A DNA stretch of 64,000 nt from Candidatus Gastranaerophilales bacterium (GTDB taxonomy: Bacteria; Bacillota; Clostridia; Lachnospirales; Lachnospiraceae): assembly GCA_023663225.1 (NCBI GenBank), contig JAMPHU010000002.1, positions 62,001 through 126,000 of the forward strand, read 5' to 3'. A program made the translations under genes and the position numbers. Shown here one piece after another: positions 25,313 through 35,030 of this stretch (its first letter is position 1; each line of letters begins with the position of its first letter). The notes under the pieces were generated by a model. It made no database searches, had not been told where the DNA came from, and saw only the letters and a program-made list of their open reading frames with translations.

Positions 25313-26275
25313 ATGAAGAAAGTCAGTTTTGTCATTCCCTGCTATCGCTCGGAGCATACGCTGCCCCATGTGATTGCAGAGATCGATGAAAAAATGAAGC
25401 AGCTTACACAGTATGAATATGAGATTTTGCTGGTCAATGATTGTTCTCCGGATAATACCTTTGGCGTGATACGGGAACTCTGCGCCAAGCGCAGTGAGGT
25501 GAAAGGCTTTAGCTTTGCCAGAAATTTTGGACAGCACGCCGCATTGATGGCGGGGCTGCGCTATTCTACGGGGGATTATGTGGTCTGTTTGGACGATGAC
25601 GGGCAGACGCCTGCGAACGAGGTCGATAAGCTGTTGGACAAGCTGGAGGACGGCTGTGACGCCGTCTATGCGAAGTATGAACACAAAAAGCACTCTCTCT
25701 TCCGCAATGTGGGCAGCAAGGTCAACGAGCTGATGACCAGGATGATGTTGGATAAACCTGCGGAACTCTATATTTCCAGTTATTTTGCCGTGAAAAGATT
25801 CGTGGTGGAGGATATGATCCGCTATGAAAATTCTTATCCTTATGTGATCGGGTTGGTACTTCGCGCCACAAAAAATATTGCCAATGTGGCGGTGACACAT
25901 AGGGAACGGGAGGAAGGTACATCCGGCTACACGATAAAGAAACTGTTGAATCTGTGGTTCAATGGTTTTACTGCCTTTTCGGTGAAGCCCTTGCGCATTG
26001 CCACCGCCGTGGGAGGAACCTTTGCGGCCTTGGGATTTCTTTACGGTATTTACACGATCATCAAAAGGCTGGTGAATCCGGCCGTGCCCATTGGATTCAG
26101 CTCTTTGATGTCGGCGATGGTATTTTTTGGCGGCATGATCATGGTGATGCTGGGATTGATCGGCGAATATATCGGCAGGATATACATCAGTATGAATAAT
26201 TCGCCTCAGTATGTGATCAGGGAGAGCCTGAATGTGGATGCGGAGCCGTGGAAAGATAAGGATAGGCGGATATGA
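25313..26275 (+). CDS. Family 2 glycosyltransferase, GtrB/ArnC-like
   Basis: Protein of 320 residues. Catalytic motifs: IPCYRSEHTLPHVIAEID, VNDCSPDNTF, LDDDGQTP (metal-binding acidic motif) and SSYFAVKRFVVEDM; two C-terminal membrane helices (~225-250, ~260-285) follow. It resembles GtrB (bactoprenol glucosyltransferase) and ArnC, which load a sugar on undecaprenyl phosphate. The start is ATG 25313 behind AAGGAAGGA; an earlier TTG overlaps the GNAT gene. The next gene (38 bp downstream) is a large polytopic protein, repeating the pattern of a synthase followed by a putative GT-C transferase. Confidence 0.92.
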   Translation: MKKVSFVIPCYRSEHTLPHVIAEIDEKMKQLTQYEYEILLVNDCSPDNTFGVIRELCAKRSEVKGFSFARNFGQHAALMAGLRYSTGDYVVCLDDDGQTPANEVDKLLDKLEDGCDAVYAKYEHKKHSLFRNVGSKVNELMTRMMLDKPAELYISSYFAVKRFVVEDMIRYENSYPYVIGLVLRATKNIANVAVTHREREEGTSGYTIKKLLNLWFNGFTAFSVKPLRIATAVGGTFAALGFLYGIYTIIKRLVNPAVPIGFSSLMSAMVFFGGMIMVMLGLIGEYIGRIYISMNNSPQYVIRESLNVDAEPWKDKDRRI

Positions 26276-26312
26276 CGGGAAGATTAAAATATTGTGAGAG
26301 GACTCGGGGCGA

Positions 26313-27917
26313 ATGGACAGATTGAAAGCGTGGTGGAAAAAGGATAAAAGATATATGCTGTTGTGCAAGGCCGTACTGATCGCGCTCTTGCCCGTGCTGT
26401 GCTGTCTGGTGTCCTGCGCCGTACAGGGTCAAAAGATAAGCGAGGCATATCTGCCCAATTCGGAGTGGAATGATGAACTTTTCTACTATAAGCAGGTGGA
26501 AGGGATCGTGGAGTATGGTTATCCGCAGGGATATTTTGGCTTCAATGAGAGCCATGCGCAAAAGCTTTCCTTTGCGGCTTGGAGTCCGGTGCTGGTATTT
26601 CCCTGGATCCTTTGGGGACTTATATTTGGCTGGAATCTGTTGTCCCCCATAATCTGTAACATTGTGCTTTTGACGGCAGCCTGCTTTTTGTTTGTGTGGA
26701 TGGCGCGGCCTACGTGGAGACAGACAGGGGTGCTGGCCTTGCTTTTCTGTCTTTACACGTCCTTTGTGCGCTATATGCTTTCCGGTATGCCGGAGATCAT
26801 CTGTTTTTCTCTGCTGATTATCTTTTATGGGATGGCAGTCAGTTATCTGAGGGAGGAGAAAGGCTGGAAGCTGGCGGTATTGTTTGGCCTGTCGGGACTA
26901 TTGACGCTGATGCGGCCTTATATGCTGCTTTTTATGATATTTCCGGCTTTTTTGTGGTTTCGGCGCGGAAGATGGAAGGGGGCGGCGGGGTCGGCCCTGC
27001 TGATCGGTGCGACGCTGGTCGTGTATGTTCTGATCAAACGATATCTGGGCGCGGAATATTTCACCCCTCTTTTTTATACAGACTGGATCACCACCTTCGT
27101 GCGGGAAGGAATCGGCGCGGGGATTCATAATTTTTTTGGGACGTTGTATTGGAAGGGAACGGATCTGATATCGCATATTCGGGAAGGGTTCCGCAGTGGT
27201 CTGGCGTCGGGAGCTTTCTTTGGGGGCTTTTTGGTGATGATGGCGGTGTTGGTATGGCAGACCGTGTCGGATTGGCGTCGCCTTGGCAAGATGGAAATGG
27301 CGGATGGGAAGGCAAAAGAATTGCGCGCCAAAATGTGGATAGAGGGACATTTGGCACTCAGTTTTGTGGGAATGTTGTTTGCGCTGTTGCTGATGTATAA
27401 GCTCACGGAGGGGAGCAAACATCTGTTGACTTTTATGGCGGCGGGGATCTTTGTGGTCAGTCTGATGGAGACCAAAACTTACAAAAAAGCGGTGCTTTTG
27501 GGGGCGGTATTTGCGTATCTCTATTCCTATAAGGCGGTGAATCCTTATGACTATCAGGTGCCCTATGTGACGGAGGAGCGCTGTATGCAGGTAGAAGAGT
27601 GGCGCGCTGTGTTTGAAGAGACGATCAAACTGTCGCGGGAGGATGTCCCCAATTTTGACAATGTGGTCATATGGATGTTTTATGACAAGGTGGGAGAGGA
27701 GACGGTCATCACGGACTGGCAGATCTTATATGCGCTTCCCGCCGGCATGGGTATCAGTTGTTGCGAGCAGGAATATGTCGCAGAGAATCTGGACACTTTG
27801 CAAAGCCGCTACCTTGCGATTCCTGCGGGCGGCGAGCTGGATGAGATGTGTTTGGAGCGGGGATATACGGAGCTTGGCAGGGACAGTGTGTCAGTGGTAT
27901 ATAGGAGGGAATTATGA
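26313..27917 (+). CDS. Large polytopic membrane protein, putative GT-C transferase
   Basis: Protein of 534 residues with a first helix at ~18-40, then SEWNDELFYYKQVEG in the first external loop (Asp-Glu pair typical of GT-C active sites), about ten further helices, and a soluble external domain over the last ~110 residues. It is not an obvious paralogue of the A/B/C family because it lacks the KPSF and NFSWGY motifs. Its start follows the GtrB-like gene by 38 bp, and its stop overlaps the DHH gene in an ATGA junction. The pairing with a bactoprenol sugar synthase suggests it decorates the surface glycan. Confidence 0.82.
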   Translation: MDRLKAWWKKDKRYMLLCKAVLIALLPVLCCLVSCAVQGQKISEAYLPNSEWNDELFYYKQVEGIVEYGYPQGYFGFNESHAQKLSFAAWSPVLVFPWILWGLIFGWNLLSPIICNIVLLTAACFLFVWMARPTWRQTGVLALLFCLYTSFVRYMLSGMPEIICFSLLIIFYGMAVSYLREEKGWKLAVLFGLSGLLTLMRPYMLLFMIFPAFLWFRRGRWKGAAGSALLIGATLVVYVLIKRYLGAEYFTPLFYTDWITTFVREGIGAGIHNFFGTLYWKGTDLISHIREGFRSGLASGAFFGGFLVMMAVLVWQTVSDWRRLGKMEMADGKAKELRAKMWIEGHLALSFVGMLFALLLMYKLTEGSKHLLTFMAAGIFVVSLMETKTYKKAVLLGAVFAYLYSYKAVNPYDYQVPYVTEERCMQVEEWRAVFEETIKLSREDVPNFDNVVIWMFYDKVGEETVITDWQILYALPAGMGISCCEQEYVAENLDTLQSRYLAIPAGGELDEMCLERGYTELGRDSVSVVYRREL

Positions 27918-29443
27918 GATTATGTGAGCTTTTGGACTATGACCAGATCGTGGTGCAATGCCATGACAATCCGGATGCGGATGCTTTGGCCAGTGGTTTT
28001 GGGGTATATACTTATTTAAAAGAGCGGGGAAAAGATGTGCGTTTTGTCTATGGAGGACGCTATCAAGTACAGAAGAGCAATCTGGTGCTGATGGTGTCGG
28101 AACTGGGAATCCCTGCCGAGCATGTGGATACATTGGAGCCGCCCGAACTGTTGGTCACGGTGGACTGTCAGTATGGTGAGGGAAATGTGACCAGATTCGA
28201 GGCGGATACGGTGGCTGTGATAGACCATCATCAGGTGAGCGGGCCGCTGCCTGCTTTGAGCGAGGTCAGAAGTAATCTGGGCGCCTGCGCCACAGTGGTG
28301 CGGGAACTATTAAGTCGGGAGGGCGTGGATATCAACTGTGATAAAAAGCTTGCTACGGCGCTTTACTATGGACTTTTGACGGATACCAACCACTTTACGG
28401 AGATATCGCATCCGCTGGACAAAGATCTGCGGGATGACGCAGTCTTTGACCGCAGTCTGATCACGCGGTTCCGCAATGCCAATCTGTCGCTGCGGGAACT
28501 GGAAATTGCAGGGACTGCGCTGATGAACTACCATTATCACGAGGACTACCGCTATGCGGTGGTGGTTGCGGAACCCTGTGATCCGAATATTTTGGGGATG
28601 ATCAGCGATCTGATGTTGGAGGTGGACGCGGTGGACACTTGTCTGGTGTACAGCGTGCAGCCTTTTGGCGTGAAAATTTCCGTGAGGAGTTGTGTGAAGG
28701 AAGTCAAGGCAAGCGAACTGGCAGAGTTTATCACGGATGGCATCGGTTCGGGGGGAGGCCATCTGGAAAAAGCGGGAGGCTTTATTCAGATGGAACTGTT
28801 GGAGAAGGCCTATCATAGCTTTGCCGCAGCGCAGGAGGATTACAGGAAGACGCTTGAAGAAGGCATTTCGGATTTCCTGATCTGGCGTATGGATGATTAT
28901 TTCGACGATATTCAGATTATCCGCGCGGCGGAATATGAGATTGATATTTCCGGAATGGAGGCATACAAGAAACGGCCGATTCCTATAGGATATGTAGAGG
29001 CTTGCCAGGTTTTCCCTGTCGGCACCCAGATCAGTGTCCGTACTTTGGAAGGGGATCTGGATGTGCAGATACAGGAGGATCTGTACATTATGATCGGAAT
29101 CCAGGGAGAAGTGTATCCCAACGAGAGAGCCAAGTTCGAGCGCAGCTATAAAAGGCTGGACGTCCCGTATACTTTTCGGGGGGAGTATGAACCTGTGGTC
29201 AAGGATGTACTGGAAGGACGGAACATATCGCTGATCCCCCACGCGAAGTCCTGTGTTTCCACCGGTGAGGTACATATTTATGTGAAGGAACTGGACCATA
29301 GGGTGAAAGTGTTCACGGCGTGGGATGCGGATAAATACATGCTCGGCAGGGAGGGCGATTTCCTGGCGGTGCGTATGGACGATATGCATGATATTTATGT
29401 GATAGAGAAAACTCTTTTTTATGAGACTTATGAAAAGATGTAG
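27914..29443 (+). CDS. DHH family phosphoesterase with a long C-terminal extension
   Basis: Protein of 509 residues. The DHH domain has CHDNPDADALASG (residues ~16-28), TVDCQYGEG and VIDHHQ near residue 105. The DHHA1 domain ends with GSGGGHLEKAGG near residue 280, as in NrnA-like phosphodiesterases. Residues ~330-509 form an extra region (with VYPNERAKFERSY and VRMDDMHDIYV) that I cannot assign. No membrane, PAS or GGDEF part is present, so it is not GdpP. The likely substrates are short nucleotides or cyclic-dinucleotide breakdown products. It overlaps the preceding glycan gene by 4 bp, and dnaE follows after 35 bp, so it bridges the glycan and housekeeping regions. Confidence 0.88.
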   Translation: MRLCELLDYDQIVVQCHDNPDADALASGFGVYTYLKERGKDVRFVYGGRYQVQKSNLVLMVSELGIPAEHVDTLEPPELLVTVDCQYGEGNVTRFEADTVAVIDHHQVSGPLPALSEVRSNLGACATVVRELLSREGVDINCDKKLATALYYGLLTDTNHFTEISHPLDKDLRDDAVFDRSLITRFRNANLSLRELEIAGTALMNYHYHEDYRYAVVVAEPCDPNILGMISDLMLEVDAVDTCLVYSVQPFGVKISVRSCVKEVKASELAEFITDGIGSGGGHLEKAGGFIQMELLEKAYHSFAAAQEDYRKTLEEGISDFLIWRMDDYFDDIQIIRAAEYEIDISGMEAYKKRPIPIGYVEACQVFPVGTQISVRTLEGDLDVQIQEDLYIMIGIQGEVYPNERAKFERSYKRLDVPYTFRGEYEPVVKDVLEGRNISLIPHAKSCVSTGEVHIYVKELDHRVKVFTAWDADKYMLGREGDFLAVRMDDMHDIYVIEKTLFYETYEKM

Positions 29444-29478
29444 TCTCAACTGATCAGAGATGGGAAGGAGCGCGCGGC

Positions 29479-32400
29479 ATGGCGTTTACACACTTACATG
29501 TTCACACGGAGTACTCTCTGTTGGACGGCGCTAACAAAATCAAGGAATATGTCAATCGTGTCAAGGAACTGGGGATGGATAGTGCGGCGATCACCGATCA
29601 TGGCGTGATGTACGGCGTGATCGATTTTTACCGTGCGGCAAGAGCGGCGGGGATCAAACCTATTCTGGGATGCGAGATCTATGTAGCGCCCAATTCCCGT
29701 TTTGATAAAGAGACCACAGGCGGAGAGGATCGATATTATCATCTGGTGCTTCTGGCGGAAAATAACACTGGTTATGCAAACTTGATGAAAATTGTCAGCA
29801 AGGGTTTTACGGAAGGGTATTATTACAAGCCGCGTGTGGATATGGAGGTCTTGAATCAATACCATGAAGGGATGATCGCGCTGTCGGCCTGCCTGGCGGG
29901 AGAGGTGCAGAGGGATATTGTGAAAGGATTGACTGACGAGGCGAGAAAGGCAGCCTTAAAGTATGAAGCCTGTTTTGGAAAGGGAAATTATTTCCTGGAG
30001 ATGCAGGATCATGGACTTTTGGAGCAGCGGATGGTGAACATGGAGCTCATGAAGATGAGCAAGGAGCTGGATATTCCGTTGGTGGTCACCAATGATGTGC
30101 ACTATACCAATGCGGAGGATGCAGAACCCCATGACATTCTGTTGTGTCTACAGACAGGCAAAAAGCTGGCGGACGAAGACCGTATGCGCTATGAGGGCGG
30201 CCAATATTATGTGAAGAGCGAGGAAGAGATGAAGGGACTGTTTCCCTATGCCTGGGAGGCGGTGGAAAACACCCAGCGCATTGCGGATCGCTGCAACGTA
30301 GAGATTACGTTCGGTGAGACGAAACTGCCGCGGTTTGAAGTGCCGGAAGGGTATGATTCCTGGGGGTATCTGAATAAGCTTTGTGATGATGGTCTGCGGG
30401 AACGCTATGAGGATGAAAAGAAGGTCATAGGAGAGGATGGTCAGACGCTCAGAGCGCGCTTAGATTATGAGTTAGGCGTGATCCGCACGATGGGGTATGT
30501 GGATTATTTCCTGATCGTCTGGGATTTTATCAATTATGCCAGAGAACATGACATTCCGGTGGGGCCGGGCAGAGGCTCGGCTGCGGGCAGCATTGTGGCG
30601 TATTGTCTGAAGATCACCAATATCGATCCGATCAAATACAACTTGCTGTTTGAGCGCTTCCTGAATCCGGAGCGCGTGTCCATGCCGGATATCGACGTGG
30701 ATTTTTGCTATGAGCGCAGGCAGGAGGTCATCGACTATGTGGAGCGCAAGTACGGCGAGGGGAAAGTGGTGCAGATCATCACCTTTGGCACGTTGGCGGC
30801 GAAAGGTGTGATACGGGATGTGGGGCGTGTTATGGACTTGCCCTATGCGCTTACGGATTCCATCGCCAAGATGGTGCCGGGTGAGCTGAATATCACTTTG
30901 GATCGCGCGCTGGAGTTGAACCCGGAGCTGAGAAAGTTTTATAATGAAGATGAGAGTGTCCATCGTCTGATCGAGATGTGCAAGAGATTGGAAGGGATGC
31001 CCAGACATTCCTCTATGCATGCCGCGGGAGTGGTTATCTGTCCGGAGGAGGCGGATGATTTTGTGCCGCTTTCGCGCGGTTCCGACGGTTCTATTGTCAC
31101 ACAGTTCACGATGACCACCTTGGAGGAACTGGGACTGCTCAAAATGGATTTTCTGGGTTTGCGCACGCTGACTGTGATCCATGACACGGTGACATTTGTG
31201 AAGGAAAACAGGGGCGTTACTATCGATATAGACGAGATCGATTACGACGACAAAAAAGTGTTGGAATCTCTGGGAACGGGGCGAACGGACGGCGTGTTCC
31301 AGTTGGAGAGCGGAGGGATGAAGAACTTTATGAAGGAGCTGCGCCCCCAGACGCTTGAGGATGTGATCGCCGGTATCTCTCTCTATCGCCCGGGGCCTAT
31401 GGATTTTATTCCCAAATACATCAAGGGGAAGAATGAACATGGGGCGGTGACTTATCTGTGTCCCCAGTTGGAGCCGATCCTGGCGCCCACTTATGGCTGT
31501 ATCGTCTATCAGGAACAAGTCATGCAGATCGTGCGGGATCTGGGCGGTTACACGCTGGGGAGGAGCGATCTGGTGCGGCGTGCCATGAGCAAGAAAAAGC
31601 AGGCCGTCATGGAAAAAGAGCGCGCGAACTTCATCTATGGGAACGAGGAAGAAAATGTGACAGGTTGTATCAAGAATCATATCAGCGAGCAGGTGGCGTC
31701 GCAGATCTATGAGGATATGATGGATTTTGCCAAGTATGCATTCAATAAATCTCATGCCGCCTGTTATGCTGTGGTGGCCTATCAGACCGCGTGGCTGAAA
31801 TATTACTATCCGGTCGAATTTATGGCCGCGCTGCTGACTTCCGTGATCGATAACACCAAAAAAGTGTCTGAGTATATTTTGACTTGCCGCAGCATGGGGA
31901 TCAAACTGATGCCGCCCGATATCAATGAGGGGAAAAGAGGTTTTTCCGTGTCCAAAGGCGGAATCCGTTATGCCCTCACAGCCATCAAAGGCGTGGGTCG
32001 GTCGCTCATCGACAATCTGGTAAAAGAGCGGGAGGAGCGGGGGCCTTTCACCAATCTGAAGGACTTTATCACACGCATGACAGATAAAGACTTGAACAGG
32101 CGAGCCGTGGAAAACTTTATCAAGGCGGGGGCGATGGACAACCTGGGCGGCAGCAGAAAACAGCTTATGAGCGTGTATGTGCAGATCATGGATCATATCG
32201 CCAAAGATAAAAAGAGCAATCTGGCAGGACAATTAACTCTGTTTGACATTGCGGGCGAGGAGAGCAGGGATGAGTTCGATGTAAAGCTGCCGGATGTGGG
32301 AGAGTACAGCAAGGAAATGAGGTTGGCTTTTGAAAAGGAAGTGCTGGGCATCTATGTCAGTGGACATCCTTTGGAAGAATACCAGGAATTATGGCAGCGG

Positions 32401-33105
32401 GTGACGACCAATACCACCAATGATTTTGCGCTGGATGAAGAGACGGGCAGCGTTCGGGTGCCGGATCAGGCACGAGCGGTGGTAGGAGGTATTTTGACAG
32501 ATAAAAAGATCAAGTATACCAAAAATGACAAGATTATGGCGTTTTTGAATCTTGAGGATCTGGTGGGGATAGTCGAGGTCATTGTATTCCCGCGGGATTA
32601 TGAGCGTTTTGGGAGCGTTTTGCTGGAGGAGTCCAAGATATTTATCAAGGGACGTGTTTCTGTGGAGGAAGATAAGGATGCCAAGTTGATCTGCGAGGAG
32701 ATCGTCACTTTCGAGGAGGCGGAACAAAGACCTGCAGGGAAGGTGTTTTCAGGCGCAGCAAGAGGCTATTCGTATTCCGCAGACAGCGCCGATCCGGTCA
32801 AAAGGCAAAATTTTGCTATGAGAAGGCGGGCAACCGCAAAGGTGCCGCAGGGAGTGTGGATTCAGTTTGCGGATAGACAGGCATATGAGGCGCGGGAGAA
32901 GGAGCTTTTGGAAACCATCGCGGACTCGGATGGAAATGACGATGTTGTCATTTTTTTGAAGGACAGCAAAGCGATCAAGGTTTTGCCCCAAAATCTGTGT
33001 GTGAATGCGGATGAAGATCTGCGGAACAAGTTGAGCGGCGTTTTCGGTGCAGAAAATATACGTTTCGTGACAAAACCTATTGAAAACCATTCCGAAAAAG
33101 TTTAA
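29479..33105 (+). CDS. dnaE: DNA polymerase III alpha subunit, DnaE type
   Basis: Replicative polymerase of 1208 residues. The N-terminal PHP domain opens with HLHVHTEYSLLDGANK and has AITDHGVMYG. The palm carries GPGRGSAAGSIVAYCL and the catalytic PDIDVDFCYERR near residue 403, with a further Asp in KMDFLGL. Then come fingers, helix-hairpin-helix and, near residue 1000, an OB-fold (VVGGILTDKKIKYTKNDKIMA). There is no DEDD exonuclease, so it is DnaE and not PolC. The start has GGGAAGGAG upstream. Genes for pfkA and an rRNA methylase follow on the same strand. Confidence 0.98.
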   Translation: MAFTHLHVHTEYSLLDGANKIKEYVNRVKELGMDSAAITDHGVMYGVIDFYRAARAAGIKPILGCEIYVAPNSRFDKETTGGEDRYYHLVLLAENNTGYANLMKIVSKGFTEGYYYKPRVDMEVLNQYHEGMIALSACLAGEVQRDIVKGLTDEARKAALKYEACFGKGNYFLEMQDHGLLEQRMVNMELMKMSKELDIPLVVTNDVHYTNAEDAEPHDILLCLQTGKKLADEDRMRYEGGQYYVKSEEEMKGLFPYAWEAVENTQRIADRCNVEITFGETKLPRFEVPEGYDSWGYLNKLCDDGLRERYEDEKKVIGEDGQTLRARLDYELGVIRTMGYVDYFLIVWDFINYAREHDIPVGPGRGSAAGSIVAYCLKITNIDPIKYNLLFERFLNPERVSMPDIDVDFCYERRQEVIDYVERKYGEGKVVQIITFGTLAAKGVIRDVGRVMDLPYALTDSIAKMVPGELNITLDRALELNPELRKFYNEDESVHRLIEMCKRLEGMPRHSSMHAAGVVICPEEADDFVPLSRGSDGSIVTQFTMTTLEELGLLKMDFLGLRTLTVIHDTVTFVKENRGVTIDIDEIDYDDKKVLESLGTGRTDGVFQLESGGMKNFMKELRPQTLEDVIAGISLYRPGPMDFIPKYIKGKNEHGAVTYLCPQLEPILAPTYGCIVYQEQVMQIVRDLGGYTLGRSDLVRRAMSKKKQAVMEKERANFIYGNEEENVTGCIKNHISEQVASQIYEDMMDFAKYAFNKSHAACYAVVAYQTAWLKYYYPVEFMAALLTSVIDNTKKVSEYILTCRSMGIKLMPPDINEGKRGFSVSKGGIRYALTAIKGVGRSLIDNLVKEREERGPFTNLKDFITRMTDKDLNRRAVENFIKAGAMDNLGGSRKQLMSVYVQIMDHIAKDKKSNLAGQLTLFDIAGEESRDEFDVKLPDVGEYSKEMRLAFEKEVLGIYVSGHPLEEYQELWQRVTTNTTNDFALDEETGSVRVPDQARAVVGGILTDKKIKYTKNDKIMAFLNLEDLVGIVEVIVFPRDYERFGSVLLEESKIFIKGRVSVEEDKDAKLICEEIVTFEEAEQRPAGKVFSGAARGYSYSADSADPVKRQNFAMRRRATAKVPQGVWIQFADRQAYEAREKELLETIADSDGNDDVVIFLKDSKAIKVLPQNLCVNADEDLRNKLSGVFGAENIRFVTKPIENHSEKV

Positions 33106-33173
33106 AATAATTTTTTGAAAGAATAGGATGATTAAAATCCATACATAGAATGCGAAAGACAGGAGGTTAGGTC

Positions 33174-34148
33174 ATGGCAAAGGAGATTAAGACGATCGGT
33201 GTTCTGACAAGTGGCGGAGATGCACCGGGTATGAATGCGGCGATCCGTGCGGTGGTCCGCACCGCTATCGCGAAGGGGTTGAAGGTCAAGGGGATTAAGA
33301 AAGGTTATCAGGGCCTTTTAAAGGAAGAGATCATAGACATGGAAGCGCACCATGTTTCCGATATGATGCAGCGGGGCGGCACTGTCCTGGGGACAGCTAG
33401 GAGCATGGAGTTCAAGACGCCGGAGGGACAGAAAAAGGGCGCGGATATCTGCAGGAAACATGGGATTGACGGGATTGTAGTCATCGGCGGCGATGGTTCC
33501 TATCGGGGCGCGCAGGCCTTGTCCAGATTGGGGATCAACACCATAGGGATTCCCGGGACGATAGACCTCGACATTGCCTGTACGGAATATACCATTGGCT
33601 TTGATACGGCTGTCAACACTGCCATGCAGGCGATCGACAAGGTGAAGGACACCTCCTCCTCCCATGAGAGATGCAGCATCATAGAGGTTATGGGGCGTCA
33701 TGCAGGTTATATCGCTCTCTGGTGCGGTATCGCCAACGGCGCGGAAGATATTCTCCTCCCTGAAAAATACGATTTTAATGAGCAGAATATTATCAACAAT
33801 ATTATTGCCAACAGGAAGAGGGGCAAAACGCATCACATTATTATCAATGCGGAGGGCATCGGGCACTCCTCATCCATGGCGCGCAGGATTGAAGCGGCGA
33901 CCGGCATAGAGACGAGAGCCACCATCTTGGGATACATGCAGCGCGGCGGCAGTCCGACGGCGAAGGATCGCTATTATGCCTCCATCATGGGATCATACGC
34001 GGTAGATATCATGCTTCAGGGTAAGACCAACCGAGTGGTGGGTTACCAGCACGGAGAATTTGTGGACTTTGACATTGAGGCTGCATTAAATATGGAAAAG
34101 GGTATCGACGAGTATCAGTTTAAAGTGGCGTATTTGCTTTCTATTTAA
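33174..34148 (+). CDS. pfkA: ATP-dependent 6-phosphofructokinase
   Basis: Glycolytic enzyme of 324 residues phosphorylating fructose-6-phosphate with ATP. TSGGDAPGMNAAIRAVVR (residues ~12-29), IGGDGSYRGAQ (Gly after Asp points to ATP rather than pyrophosphate), MGRHAGYIALWCG and GYMQRGGSPTAKDR are all present. The catalytic loop reads PGTIDLDI, whereas the Escherichia coli enzyme has PGTIDNDI; the catalytic Asp is kept and the Asn replaced by Leu. It starts behind AGGAGG, 68 bp after dnaE. A second, divergent phosphofructokinase is at 59415. Confidence 0.97.
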   Translation: MAKEIKTIGVLTSGGDAPGMNAAIRAVVRTAIAKGLKVKGIKKGYQGLLKEEIIDMEAHHVSDMMQRGGTVLGTARSMEFKTPEGQKKGADICRKHGIDGIVVIGGDGSYRGAQALSRLGINTIGIPGTIDLDIACTEYTIGFDTAVNTAMQAIDKVKDTSSSHERCSIIEVMGRHAGYIALWCGIANGAEDILLPEKYDFNEQNIINNIIANRKRGKTHHIIINAEGIGHSSSMARRIEAATGIETRATILGYMQRGGSPTAKDRYYASIMGSYAVDIMLQGKTNRVVGYQHGEFVDFDIEAALNMEKGIDEYQFKVAYLLSI

Positions 34149-34172
34149 ATGAGTGCGAGAGGCTGGACTGTT

Positions 34173-34976
34173 ATGATTACAAGCAGTGCCAATACAAAGA
34201 TCAAACAGGTGACACAGTGGCAGGCCAAGGCAAAGGAGCGCAGGAGGGATCGAATCTTTGTGACCGAAGGGGTCAAAATGTATGAAGAGGCTCCCATAGA
34301 AAGTATTGTGGAGGTTTATCTGTCACAGAGTATGGAAGAAAAGGTGACAGAGGGACTATTTTCTGACAAAATGAAGGAAAAATTGCAAATTACTGACTAC
34401 GAGGTGGTGACAGATGCACTGTTTCGAAAAATGTCAGATACGCAGACACCCCAGGGGATCCTGACGGTAGTGCGGCAGCCGCAATATGAGCTGGAAGAAT
34501 TATTACAACAGCCTAACCCTCTCTTTTTGGTTCTGGAGGGCGTGCAGGATCCTGGAAATCTGGGGACCATCTTCCGAACCGGAGAAGGCGCAGGAATAAC
34601 GGGCGTCATCATGGACAATCAGACAGTCGATCTGTTTAATCCCAAAACCATACGTGCAACAATGGGTTCCATCTATCGGCTTCCCTTTGCGTATACAGCC
34701 GATATTGGGGAGATGATCGAGAAGCTTCACCAAAGGAAGGTTCGTATCTTTGCGGCACATTTAAAAGGAAACAAATGTTATTCTGAATGTTCTTTTCGAG
34801 AACCCACCGCTTTCCTGATCGGCAATGAGGGTAATGGACTTTCCGCAGAGGTGGCGGATAAGGCGGACAGTTATCTGAAGATTCCTATGGAAGGACAAGT
34901 AGAATCTCTCAATGCGGCAGTTGCGGCGGCAATCTTGATGTATGAGGCGCACAGGCAGCGAAGCGGCATAGGGTGA
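34173..34976 (+). CDS. TrmH/SpoU family RNA 2'-O-methyltransferase
   Basis: Protein of 267 residues with an N-terminal substrate-binding domain (KAKERRRDRIFVTEGVKMYEE) and a C-terminal SPOUT knot. The three family motifs are visible: VQDPGNLGTIFRTGEGAG, FLIGNEGNGLSAE and IPMEGQVESLNAAVAAAI. The target, rRNA or tRNA, cannot be decided. ATG at 34173 is chosen, with GAGAGG 11 bases upstream; another in-frame ATG (34149) directly abuts the pfkA stop and has no site. The close spacing after pfkA implies co-transcription. Confidence 0.93.
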   Translation: MITSSANTKIKQVTQWQAKAKERRRDRIFVTEGVKMYEEAPIESIVEVYLSQSMEEKVTEGLFSDKMKEKLQITDYEVVTDALFRKMSDTQTPQGILTVVRQPQYELEELLQQPNPLFLVLEGVQDPGNLGTIFRTGEGAGITGVIMDNQTVDLFNPKTIRATMGSIYRLPFAYTADIGEMIEKLHQRKVRIFAAHLKGNKCYSECSFREPTAFLIGNEGNGLSAEVADKADSYLKIPMEGQVESLNAAVAAAILMYEAHRQRSGIG

Positions 34977-35030
34977 AAGTTTCATCGTGATTTGAGATTA
35001 GCACAAAAAAGCGAAAAGGGATGGAAAAGT

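Noticed and set aside
28310-29449. 379-codon minus-strand frame opposite the DHH gene
   Set aside because: Antisense to an intact, conserved gene; no start signal and no domain.
30472-32232. 586-codon open frame on the minus strand
   Set aside because: Lies wholly antisense to dnaE, has no ribosome site, His/Ile-rich composition typical of an antisense shadow and no recognisable domain.
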